Source of the DNA: Stenogyne calaminthoides | Lineage: Eukaryota > Streptophyta > Magnoliopsida > Lamiales > Lamiaceae | Assembly: GCA_037126765.1 (NCBI GenBank) | Contig: JBBCBC010000017.1 | Span: 23,117,916 to 23,181,915 of the forward strand | Length of the DNA: 64,000 nt | Direction: 5' to 3' | Shown: piece after piece, positions 11,853 through 21,920 of the stretch | How positions within the stretch are numbered: the first letter of the stretch is position 1 | Layout of the letters: each line of letters starts with the position of its first letter | Notes under the pieces: generated by a model | What the model was told of the DNA's origin: nothing | Databases searched by the model: none | Seen by the model: the letters and a program-made list of their open reading frames with translations, nothing else | Made by a program: the position numbers and the translations under genes

Positions 11853-14800
11853 TTACTTATCCCGAAGGCATTGGGGGTACTTAGCCAGGATCTCATCCTC
11901 TCTTTCCCAAGTGGCTCCCTCCTTTCCATGTCTGCTCCACTGTACTAGTACTAGAGGTACTTCTCGATTTCTTAGAATGTGGACCTTTCTCCTCAAAATA
12001 GTCGCTGTTACTTCTTCGTAAGTCAAATAACGACTCAAACTTAGATCTTTGAAATCGACGACATGATCCGGGTCGCTTAGATATTTCCTAAGCGTGGACA
12101 CATGAAATACGTTATGTACTTGTGATAACTCTGGCGGTAGGGCTACTCGGTAGGCTACTCCTCCGACTCTATCCAAAATGTCAAAGGGCCCTACGAAGCG
12201 AGGTTTCAACTTACCTCTCTTGCCAAAACGAATTAGTCCCTTCATTGGTGCGACTCTTAAGAACACCTTGTCACCGACTTCAAAGTGTAGATATTTTCTT
12301 CGTGTGTCGGCGTAGGACTTCTGACGGTCCTGAGCTAACTTTATTCTTTCTCTGATCCGGGAGATGGTCTCCACAGATTTCTCCACAAGTTCGGGTCCTA
12401 AGATCTTTCGGACTCCGACTTCGTCCCAACAGATAGGAGACCTACACTTTTTCCCATAAAGTGCCTCGAACAGTGCCATTTGTATCGTAGCTTGATAACT
12501 GTTGTTGTAAGCAAATTCCACTAGAGGGAGATTCGCTTCCCAACTTCCTTCAAAATCCAGGGCGCAAGCCCTCAACATATCCTCCAAAATTTGTGTTGTC
12601 CTTTCTGACTGACCATCTGTCTGAGGATGATATGCAGTGTTGAAGTTCAACTCAGTCCCTAAATCTTGTTGTAAGCTTTTCCAGAAATTTGAGGTGAAGC
12701 GGGGGTCTCTATCTGAAACGATGGAGACTGGTACGCCACGCAGTCGGACTACTTCTGCTATATACAATTGTGCAAGCTTATCCATCGAGTAGGTCATACG
12801 GATAGGAATGAAATGGGTTGACTTTGTGAGTCTGTCTATCACAACCCAGATAGCATCGTGATTTTTAATTGTCTTGGGAAAGCCCGTGACAAAATCCATA
12901 GCGATGTTCTCCTATTTCCATTCCAGTATCTCCAGCGGATTCAGTAATCCTGATGGTCGTTGGTGATTTGCTTTAACCTACTGACAAGTCAAACATTTTC
13001 TCACGAAATGAGCTATCGATCTTTTCATTCCTCTCCACCAAAAGTTCTCCCGTAGTTCCCGATACATCTTTGTCTCTCCAGGGTGTATGGTGTATTGTGG
13101 GCTTCTCTTAATAACTCATTCGTCAGTTGCTCTGTCTTCGGCACACAGACCTTGTTCCTGAACATCAATGTTCTATCAGGACACACGACGAAACCTTGAA
13201 TGGTTCCTTTCTTTGCTCGTTCCTTCATTTTCTTGAGGAATTTATCACTATCCTGTGCTTCTTTGATTATTTCTCGCATCGTTGGTTGCACTTTGAGTGA
13301 AACTATTGTCGCGTTTGCACAACAACGGTTGGAGAATTCCAATTTCAATTGGGAAAAATCTCTGAGTAGCGATTCTTGCTCAGTGGGCATGTCACTGAGT
13401 GTCGCACTTCCCTTTCTGCTCAGCGCGTCAGACACGACGTTCGCTTTCCCAGGGTGATAATGGATAGTGCAATCATAGTCTTTCACCAGTTCAAGCCATC
13501 TTCTCTGTCGCATGTTCAATTCTTTTTGCGTAAAAAAGTACTTCAGGCTCTTGTGGTCCGTGTATATTTTACACTTACCACCATACAGGTAGTGTCTTCA
13601 TATCTTTAGAGCATGAACAACGGTTGCTAACTCCAAGTCATGCGTAGGACAGTTCTGTTCGTGCGTCTTTAGTTGACGGGATGCGTAAGCAATGATATTC
13701 CCATTCTGCATAAGGACACAACCCAATCCTGATAAGGATGTGTCGGTGTAGATCACGAATTCTTCCGACCCTTCGGGAATAGTCAGTACTGGTGAGGAGG
13801 TTAATCTCTTTTTCAATTCTTGAAAATTTTCCTCACAGGTAGACGTCCAGACAAACTTTTCATTCTTCTTGGTCAAGTGTGTCAGCGATTTCGCAATGCG
13901 TGAGAAATCCTGGATAAATCTCTGGTAGTATCCTGCCAGTCCCAGGAAATTTCTTATTTCGTTGACTTTGGTTGGGGCCCTCCAGTCTACTATGGCTTCC
14001 AACTTTGCAGGATCCATTTCGATTCCCTTTGCCAAGATTATGTGACCTAGGAACATTACTCGGTCAATCCAGAATTCGCACTTGCTGAATTTGGCGTATA
14101 ATTTTTCACGTCTCAGTGTCTCGAAGATAGTCCTGAGGTGCTCTTCGTGTTGCGTTTGATCCCTCGAGTAAACCAGTATATCATCGATGAATACAATGAC
14201 GAATTGGTCCAAGTATTGGTGGAATACTCGGTTCATCAAATCCATGAAAACTGCGGGTGCATTCATCACTCCGAAAGGCATCACTGTGAATTCTTAGTAT
14301 CCGTACCTTGTCCTAAAGGCCATCTTTGAAATATCACTTCCCTTGACTTTCAGTTGGTGATAGCCCGATCTTAGATCGATCTTTGAGAATACTGCCGCGT
14401 GTTTCAACTGGTCGAACAAGTCCTCAATTCTTGGGAGAGGATATTTGTTCTTGATGGTCAACTGGTTTAACCCTCTGTAATCGATACACATTCTGAGTGA
14501 TCCATCTTTCTTCTTCACAAAGAGTACAGGTGCTCCCCAAGGTGATATGCTCGGACGGATGTACTTCTTATCCATCAGTTCCTGCAGCTGCTCCTTTAAT
14601 TCTTGTAACTCCTTGGGTGCCATTCTGTACGACACCTTTGACACGGGTGCAGCGCCGGGTGTCAAGTCAATTGTGAATTCTACTTGGCGATCTGGGGGTA
14701 ATCCAGACAGTTCTTCAGAAAATACGTCGGGATATTCGTTTACGATTCCCACTTCAACTGGCAATTTCGTGTCCTTAGTAATTGCGGAGAGGTTGACTAG

Positions 14801-15295
14801 GTATCCCTGGCAATTCCCCCTTCGTAGTAGCTTGGCAGCTTGCATTGTTGAGATTACCCTCACTCCAGTCTTGGTCTTCGTTCCCTGAAAGGTGAAACGT
14901 TGGCCATCCATCGTTTCAAAATCTATTTCCCTTTTCGAACACCTTATGATAGCCTTTTTTCGTCTTAACCAATCTATCCCTAGGATTATGTCAAAATCTT
15001 TCATCCTTATAACATGAAGATCTATTTTTATCTTGTGTTCGCCTATCTCTATGTTCACACTCTTTACAAGTTCCTGAATGTTTATTGTATCACCGGACGA
15101 AATGCTTACATTCAGAGTTTCACTATTAACACTTTTCAACTTAAGGTTTTTCTTAAACCTTTCAGACACAAATGAGTGTGATGCTCCAGTATCAAACAAT
15201 ATGTGAGCAGGCAAACCAAGAACTAGTAACGTACCTACCATCGTTTCATTAAGAGTAGGGTCTTCCATGCCCTCCTCACTAATTATTGCATTCAC
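11853..15295 (-). pseudogene. Chromovirus pol: protease, RT, RNase H, integrase, chromodomain
   Basis: Four adjacent open segments form one degraded pol. Segment 15295-14294 (opened at GTG) holds the protease motif FDTGAS (near 15190) and the start of RT, including RPSISPWGAPVLFVKKKDG. Segment 14284-13598 holds the RT active site FIDD (about 14191-14180) and the start of RNase H (YTDTSLSGLG). Segment 13519-13025 carries the RNase H end and linker (RQRRWLELVKDYDC). Segment 12899-11853 holds the integrase core, with IVSDRDPRFTS and the TDGQSERT region, then a chromodomain near the C-terminus (VQWSRHGKEGATWERED). Breaks: TAA at about 14294, TGA at 13598 where TGG is expected, a small deletion shifting frame near 13083, TAG at 12978 (expected CAG) and TAG at 12912 (expected TGG). 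Confidence 0.9.
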
Positions 15296-15315
15296 CTGAC
15301 CGCGTCCCCTCTGCG

Positions 15316-15380
15316 GCTGGGCGGGGAAATTCCCTCTCGGTGGCCCAGGTGGGCGGGGAAATACCCTCTCGGTAGCCCAG
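15316..15380. repeat. 32-bp-spaced tandem duplication at the gag-pro junction
   Basis: Two nearly identical 30-bp units lie at 15319-15348 and 15351-15380, each starting GGGCGGGGAAAT and ending GCCCAG, with two mismatches. The 32-base period is not a multiple of three, so the duplication changes frame in the Gly/Pro/Arg-rich linker between gag and protease. Confidence 0.75.
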
Positions 15381-15398
15381 ACGGAAGTTGTTTGCCGG

Positions 15399-16394
15399 CT
15401 ATTGGCGGTTCTGATTCCTTATTTCAGGCAGGGGTCCATTAGCAGGCTGGGGGCATTCATGAGCCTTGTGTCCCGGCTGGTTGCACCTGAAACACGAGCT
15501 AGTCCCCTTGAAGCACAGTCCCACATGTGACCTTCTGTAGGTCGAGCAGAAAGGCAGGCGCCTCGCTCCAGGCTTAACAGTAAAGTTACTCCCCCTCTGT
15601 GGTTGGTTCGAGTCCCTCCTGAAATTTGGGGACCAGTTCCTGTTCGCCGCTAAAGCATGTGGTGTCTGCTTGAACTCCAGTCCTAAACTGATGGATACAA
15701 TCAGCGAGCGGTCGAACACTTCACCGTAGCTGGGGAGCTTCAGCCCAGCTACAACTCCTCCGATCTCAGACCTCAGGCCTCTCTCGAATCTCCTCGCTTT
15801 CCTCTCGTCCATCTCCACCAGATGTGGAGCATAACGAGATAGTTTGTTGAATTGCTTCTCGCACTCGGTGACCGAGAGAGTTCCTTATTTGAGGTTTACA
15901 AATTCAACCTCATTTCGGTCCCGAAGGGCCTGTGGGAAGTATCTCCTCGTCACTGCTCGCTTGAAATCCTCCCAAGGGAAGGATTCCCTCTCGCTGGGCG
16001 CCATGGTACGCTCGTGGGCTTCCCACCACTGGGCAGCATCCTCCGCCAACTGGAATTGGGCACATGACACTTTCTGGGCCTCCGTCACAGTCATGTGGCG
16101 GAAAATTCATTCCATCTCGGCTATCCATTCCTCGGTCCCCATGGGTCCTTCATTTCCCTTCAGGCGGGGTAGCTACAACCGTCGAAATTGTTCGACAGTG
16201 GAGTTCGCGTGAGGGTGATGGAGCGGTGCATGAGCAGGTGGTAGGGGTGGTACTTGCTGCTGCATGAACGTCTGTAGGGAGCTGAAGAACTCCAGTGCCA
16301 TGTCGGCTCCGGACTCAGCGGGTGGAACCTCGCGTCCTACGGAACCTTCAGACGGTTCCCTATTTACACGTAGTTTCCTCCTAGGTGGTGCCAT
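15399..16394 (-). pseudogene. Chromovirus gag with CCHC zinc knuckle, three internal stops
   Basis: The frame opens at ATG 16394 (MAPPRRKLRV) and stays in one register to the stop at 15399-15401, so it is a single gag of about 331 codons broken only by nonsense codons. The stops are TAG at 16173, TGA at 16107 and TAA at 15885. Recognisable parts are the capsid-type stretch AAQWWEAHERTM / WEDFKRAVTRRYFP (about 15920-16050), ERGLRSEIGG (about 15780) and a zinc knuckle CFRCNQPGHKAHEC at 15453-15494 for RNA packaging. Two of the three stops sit where the gypsy gag pattern expects Gln (CAA) or Trp (TGG), fitting C-to-T decay. The end codon TAG may itself have been CAG. Confidence 0.85.
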
Positions 16395-17173
16395 TCTAAA
16401 GAAAAGTTTAGGAGAAGCAAATATTAATTCATATAGGTATGATAAGATTCAAAACAATAGAATCCAACATATAACAGCATGGTATTAAATCAATCACGCA
16501 TGAGAGCACACGTAAACTGGAACGTACTGTCTAGATCAGCAGCCCGGTAGTCGAGCTCGACGATGCATGTGAGGGAAACAATGACACATGTTGTAAGCAT
16601 TGAGATAAACATAACATATAGAATAGAATGTCCCACAAAAGAAACACGTGAGATATAGTATGCATACATAATTGAAAAGAGAAAGGCAAGTTCTCAAGGT
16701 CAAACGGAGAGAAACGGGTCTCCAACAAAATTTAAAGGGTGCGAGACTTTGAAAATATATCAGCATAACATTAGAATAAGTTGAGTAATATACATATTCG
16801 ACAAACTAAAAGCAGGCGCACGGGCCGCTACAAAATAATGGTTCGGTAGCAAAAGGGTTCGAACTAGGTCGACCACAAGTCTCCTAATTCTATTACATCA
16901 CCCAAGAATTCATCCCCAAAAACTATGTACACAACACATCTACTGCGTCAGATCAATCTGTGGCGAAGCAAGCGTCGGGGTGGCGGCTCGGCCATACCTC
17001 AGCATCATTGGTTCTAGCAGCTGGTCCCATAGTGGGACTGTAGTAACTGTCCTCCATCGGATCATCGTTTTGGTCGATGTCGATGTATGCCCCAATCGGG
17101 TCTGATGCTATGGGCCCTCCAAATAGCCCGGTCTCCTACCAGATATCCACGCCCAGATTGCGGTGGGTCTTTG

Positions 17174-17635
17174 CTACCTCCCGTCTATGTTCTTGCGCTC
17201 AAACAGGTGGATGGCCTCGAGCTCCAGTCCGGCCTCCCTGTCCTCCAGGGTCCTCTTCTGAGCCCGTACGACCAAGATCTCGTGCTCTACGGTACGTCTA
17301 TCCATGTCGATCCTCCCAGCTGCTGCCTCGTGAAAGGCGGCCCAGGCGATCTCCAGGTTGGACCGTTCAAAGGCTCTGGTAGCTGCGTTGATGCTCTAAG
17401 ACAGATCGTCCATGAAAGTGGTGAGGCTAGCACGGTCCAGTGTCTGGGCGTCAGTAGCCCGCAGTGAGTCGAACACTCCCTGCGCACACATTAGCCATCG
17501 TGGCTGAAATGTGTCCCTTAGGAGGGCTGCAACCTCCTGCTCGGTCTGAACTAGGCCCTCTAGGAGAGCTCGTCCTCTGAAGGTGATTAAACGGGCAGTG
17601 AAGTCATAGATAGACTAACGCTCACACTGGTACAT
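17174..17635 (-). pseudogene. Extra degenerate reading frame in the 5' leader of the chromovirus, function unknown
   Basis: Upstream of gag, an ATG at 17635 opens a frame of 154 codons ending at TAG 17174-17176, interrupted only by two TAG codons (after about residue 6 and in the middle). Both stops could be former CAG codons. The translation is helical and charged, with segments such as EQEVAALLRDTFQPRWL, FERSNLEIAWAAFHEAA and RTLEDREAGLELEA. It has no zinc knuckle and no enzyme motif that I recognise. Codon-like structure over 150 codons with so few stops suggests a real former gene. A chance open frame or part of an older gag leader cannot be excluded. Confidence 0.45.
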
Positions 17636-18044
17636 GCTCCTGAGATGGAGAGTAAAAGCCATACAATCCTCCTAAGGTTCCCGTCTAAAAAGAAAGGATC
17701 TAGGATCAATAAGAAAAGAAGAAAAAAAAGAAATAGTAGTCGTACATAACACGTAAACAATTTTGCTCGCAAGGAAGATCGTCACATAAGGTTAGCACAT
17801 GTATTACGAGAAATCAAGTAACATGCGCAAAATGGCATGTAAATCAGGCATCAGTTCCCATAGCGTATTCTTCTCTTTCCTTGGGGTTTTACTCGTCTCT
17901 TTTAAGACCTTCGTATTTTTTCATTTTACTTCTTGGTTGTTCTCGTTTATAAGGGTTTTATTATACAATTTCTCACAAGTCATTCACATACCTCGAGGCT
18001 CTTCCGGTATGCTGCGGTAGACAACCTTCCCACTAGTAACATGT

Positions 18045-21000
18045 GGAGTATTAATTATACATATTATTCGAATTTAAAAAACAATTTGTTTATTGAATAA
18101 GGCAGTGGGGGAAGCGGGTCGTCTACTGTAGCTCCCGACCCTCAGCATCATAACCTGAAAAGGGGGTTTAAGGGGGCGTGAGATAAAAATCTCAGCGGGC
18201 AACCTGTATGCTGTTATACAGATAGACAGGAATTCAAAAGGGTAGAAACTTTTACTCATTCTCTTTATAACACAAAAACTTACTCACGATTTCTTGTTAA
18301 TAGTTCATATAGTATCCAACATTTATAACATCAATCATATCATTCAACAATCACGCATATGGGTGGCACTGGTAGCGTCTACTACGTCCAATCCCGCAAC
18401 ATTCAAAGAAAGTGGGGTGGCACCGGTAGGCGCCCTACCGCGTCCAACCCCCAATAGCTTCCTTATATCAACGCTACCTTATATCAACGCTTCCTTATCT
18501 CCCCGCAAAACCACCAATTCATTCTCACGGGACTCATCCCAAAAATCATTGGCACGAGGCCCAACAGATAAATGACACATATAGTTCATGTTCCAATATT
18601 CACAAAACTCATATTCGTACTCACATGATTTTCAGTGCATTGTTTACCAAAACCACAAGTTTCAAAAACATATCTTTTAACAGTGCTTGTTTAGTTTGCT
18701 TTGAAAACTGTCAACAATCCGTATAACATTATCAGCTAATACAGATAGTGTCACCCACCTGACAACTTTTCAAGTAAAAGTTTTAACTCCTTGAAAGCTT
18801 TTGAACACGAGACGACTTCCAAGCTTTCGAGCTAACCCCAAGGACCTAGCACAGTCCGTTCGTTTAATCATTGTTCATTCTTTTATTTAATAAACGGTTT
18901 CTCATCGAATTAAGGGCTCTTCGATTAAAAAGGATTTAGTAGTTAAAAGTTATAAGAGTTCATTTAGAGTTCGAGGTGGCGTCGAAACTCGATTATTGGA
19001 TTGGTGCGATTTCCCTATTTTGTGAAAAGGGTTCATAGATCGGGGTCGGGTTTACTCAAAAACTTAATAATACCAGTAACACATCCAAACATATATTCAC
19101 AAAAGAAAACATGAACCATTCAACAACCTAAAACATGCTTGGTTCTAAAAGTATTACCATTCCTTCTCCCTAGTACTACTCATTTGGCATAAAGACATGT
19201 AATCATGCATAAATGGAAAAGAGCACTTAGACTTACTGGGAAAATCGGAATTTTTTAGCATTTTATACATATTTTGAAAAGGAACAGAGTTAATCAAGGA
19301 CACAAATTCGTTTGAGCTAAGGAAACACGGTACATTTGCGATTTAAGGCAGGGTATTGAAAGGTTCGTCAAAACATTGCACACTTTAAACTAAAAATCAT
19401 AACTCACTGGAAAAACATCTAACAATTACGAAATTAAAATATGTTATACAACACTTAAAAATAAGCAACTTTCATTTAGAAATCTCAGACATTTGAGCTA
19501 AGGGTCGATACCAGGTTTTTGAGTAAAAACGGGTTCGTAACAGGGTACGTCATACAGTATATGCTTCATATGAAAATTCGCAACCCACTGGAAACTTAAC
19601 GAAAATTCACCAAACTTTAATATGCCATTCTGGACTCACGTAAAAGAACATACAATTTTTTCATGATTTTAATGCTAAGGAAACAAGGATAAATAAATTG
19701 TTGAACTAGCAGTTTCAACCTTCGTCAATCATTTGTCACATAAATTTCAACTAGGTATATCTCACGATTCTCTAAACAAAACACTAGGATTTTTGGGTAT
19801 GATTTAAAAGACATCAAGAGTAACATCCCCAAATATTTCTAGAATTTTCTCATCTTTGTAAATAAGTAAAACAATACGAAAGAGTCACTACTCTCAGTTT
19901 CACGTAGTCTTAGACACACAAATTTCCATGAATTTATTCTCCTTGGAGACAGATCAGATGACCACCAATTTTTAGTAGGTTGTTCTATACTTCAAATACT
20001 ACATCTAGGAATGTTTTCATGATTTTAAAACATCAAAAAGGCTTCAAAAGAAAAGACATCGAAAAGGGGCAGTAGCATATACGAACCTTTTTCAGTTTTA
20101 TCGAACTTTCACAAAATGAATAAACATGCTCAAACACATAAGAGATCACCTACAAAACCTTTATACATGATTCTAATAGTTTAAACAAGATTAGAGGGGG
20201 CTCTTAGCATGTCATTTCTATGGGTTTCATGCTCAAGACACGGGTGATCATGAAACTAAGAAAAGAGGTCATTTGGACTTACCCTTGTAGTTTCCTTCTT
20301 GGTATGGATGGCTTGGGACTCAAGGTGGTAAGGAACCCAACTCATAACAGCTCTTGGCTCCAAGAATGGTGATGGTGGTGGTGGTGGTCGATCAAGATGG
20401 AAGGGAGGGGGGGAAAAGGGTATTCTTCTTCTTCTTCTTCTACTTCTCAAGATTCTCCATCTTTCTTTTCTCTCTTTGAAGGGAAAAGGAACAAGTCTTT
20501 GGGGGTGGGGGAGTGTTATGAAAATCTGGGAATGGGGAGGGGTGATGGCCAAAATATAAGGGGGAAAGAGGGAAGGGAGTTTAATGAAGTGAGATGATGA
20601 GATGGTTTAATGAAGTGGGATTATAGGGGGCTAGTTACAAGACATCACAAGGTCAAATCCCATCCCTTCACTCTTGCAAGGGGGCGGCACTTGGTCAGAA
20701 TTTGGGGCTGCCATTATGGTAGTCTCAGTTCTAGACGCGATTTCGGCTCCGACGGCGTATTTTTTTTATATTTTTCGGTTCTATTTTTGGTTCCGAAAAT
20801 GATTTTAAACGTACCGTTAAACTCGCACAATTTTTAGGATTCCGTTTGAAGTTCTCCTTTCTCATTTTGAATTCTTTAAATTTTGACATTATCAACGGGC
20901 CTGTTTTACGGATAAAAACCCGAAAAGTGCCAGTAGGGTTTTTCGGCTCGAAAAGCTCGCCTGTCACCTGAAAAATTTAGAAACTTGTACACATATTTTT

Positions 21001-21074
21001 AAAAACAAGTATAATATTTAAACACATTAGGAAAAAATAAACAAATAAGTCCTAAATGGATTCGGGTTGTTACA
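18045..21074 (-). repeat. 5' LTR of the chromovirus, inner end deleted (3030 bp)
   Basis: The sequence aligns with 8762-11812. It begins on its outer side with TGTAACAACCCG (minus strand, from 21074). The inner 218 bp present in the other LTR, including the expected ...GGCATTACA terminus, is absent: homology stops at GGAGTATTAATTA (18045). No tRNA-complementary primer-binding site is found next to the break, so the deletion took the PBS as well. The loss makes reverse transcription from this copy impossible. Confidence 0.85.
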
Positions 21075-21785
21075 GTAAGTGTTTTTTTTTAATTATATAA
21101 TTAATTAATTTAATATTAATTATTAATTATGTATTTATATTTTAATGTGTTAGTATTGTACCTGGTCACGGGGCTTCATCTATAGCCAAAAACGTCATCA
21201 TGCGGGTGGGAATTGCTGTCAATGCTTACAGTTGGAAATATGTGCCAACTGACTATCGTCAATTGTATTTTGAGGAGTTTACGATATAAAATATACTTAA
21301 TATTTTATTTCAATATATATTGATTACAATTAATTTAATTATCTTATTATATTCAAAATATAGAAACAAACTACGTGGAGTCCCGATCTCGAGACCAATG
21401 AAGTTTATAAGCATTTTGTAAAGTTGCTGGACGGCGTTACCATGACATGATGCACATGTGGCGTAGACTGTGGAGGGAAGAATGGGTGAACTTATCAGAA
21501 GAACTTGGGCACGAAGTATGGGAGCCAATTGCGGCTGTTTGGAGGGCAGATCCCTTCTAGGGTCAATGTTTATTTTAATTATGTTATGAACAATTTTTAA
21601 TTTCATGTTTAATTATGTATGACTGAACAATTTTAATTTGTGTTTTTATTTTTATGTGTGATTGACCAATTTTAATTTCTGTTTTTATTTTAATGAATGA
21701 TTGAAAAATTTTAGGATTATTTATTTTAATTGGATTGAACAATTTTAATTTCTATATTTTTTTTAAATTATGTTTTTAGTTACAG

Positions 21786-21920
21786 ATTCAGCGACGGATT
21801 TTTGAATTCCGTCGCTAAACTGTTGCTAATAACGACGATAGTTTTCATCGCTGAATCCATCTCTAATGGCGACGGTTTCAAGTAACCGTCGCTGAATACG
21901 TCGCTAAAAACTGTCAAAAA
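21786..21920. repeat. Internal block of CACTA subterminal-type repeats
   Basis: Between the two CACTA genes is a cluster of CAGCGACGG, CCGTCGCTAAA, GGCGACGGTTT and CGTCGCTGAAT, the same modules as at the two ends. It follows the TNPA-like stop codon by about 220 bp and precedes the TNP2 start by about 420 bp. It is not followed by a CACTA terminus, so it is not obviously the end of a second element. Confidence 0.65.

Larger units (their letters stand above)
8544..21074 (-). mobile_element. Ty3/gypsy chromovirus (Tekay/Del-like), 12.5 kb, defective
   Basis: The element is bounded by TG...CA ends and a perfect 5-bp duplication GTAAG (8539-8543 and 21075-21079). On the minus strand the order is 5' LTR (right), a leader with an extra degenerate frame, gag, protease, reverse transcriptase, RNase H, integrase with C-terminal chromodomain, PPT, 3' LTR (left). 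The chromodomain, long LTRs and TGTAACAACCCG start fit the Tekay/Del group of chromoviruses. It is dead: gag-pol carries several in-frame stops and frame shifts, and the inner end of the 5' LTR with the primer-binding site is missing. It sits exactly on a splice donor of the CACTA TNPA-like gene. Confidence 0.92.
6612..21560 (+). pseudogene. TNPA / Ptta-like En/Spm gene, split by two retrotransposon insertions
   Basis: The start codon at 6612 opens a short exon (first residues MDVEGGN). It is cut at 6632 by a solo LTR and resumes at 8477. Exon 1 ends at a GTAAGT splice donor, which is where the Ty3/gypsy element inserted. After that element an AG acceptor near 21141 leads to an exon ending ...YRQLYFEEFT (to about 21292), where the expected GT donor now reads GA. 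A third exon (about 21360-21560) encodes a basic, Trp-rich segment with RRYHDMMHMWRRLW and stops at TAG 21558-21560; it needs a one-base frame shift inside. The W/F-E-E-F and RRYHDMM patterns fit plant En/Spm transposase-associated (Ptta/TNPA-like) proteins. Assignment is by eye; function would be binding subterminal repeats. Confidence 0.6.

Noticed and set aside
20256..20552. Minus-strand Pro/His-rich frame, with a partner at 10982-11194
   Set aside because: It comes from trinucleotide tracts in the LTRs and has no domain; the partner is the other LTR copy.
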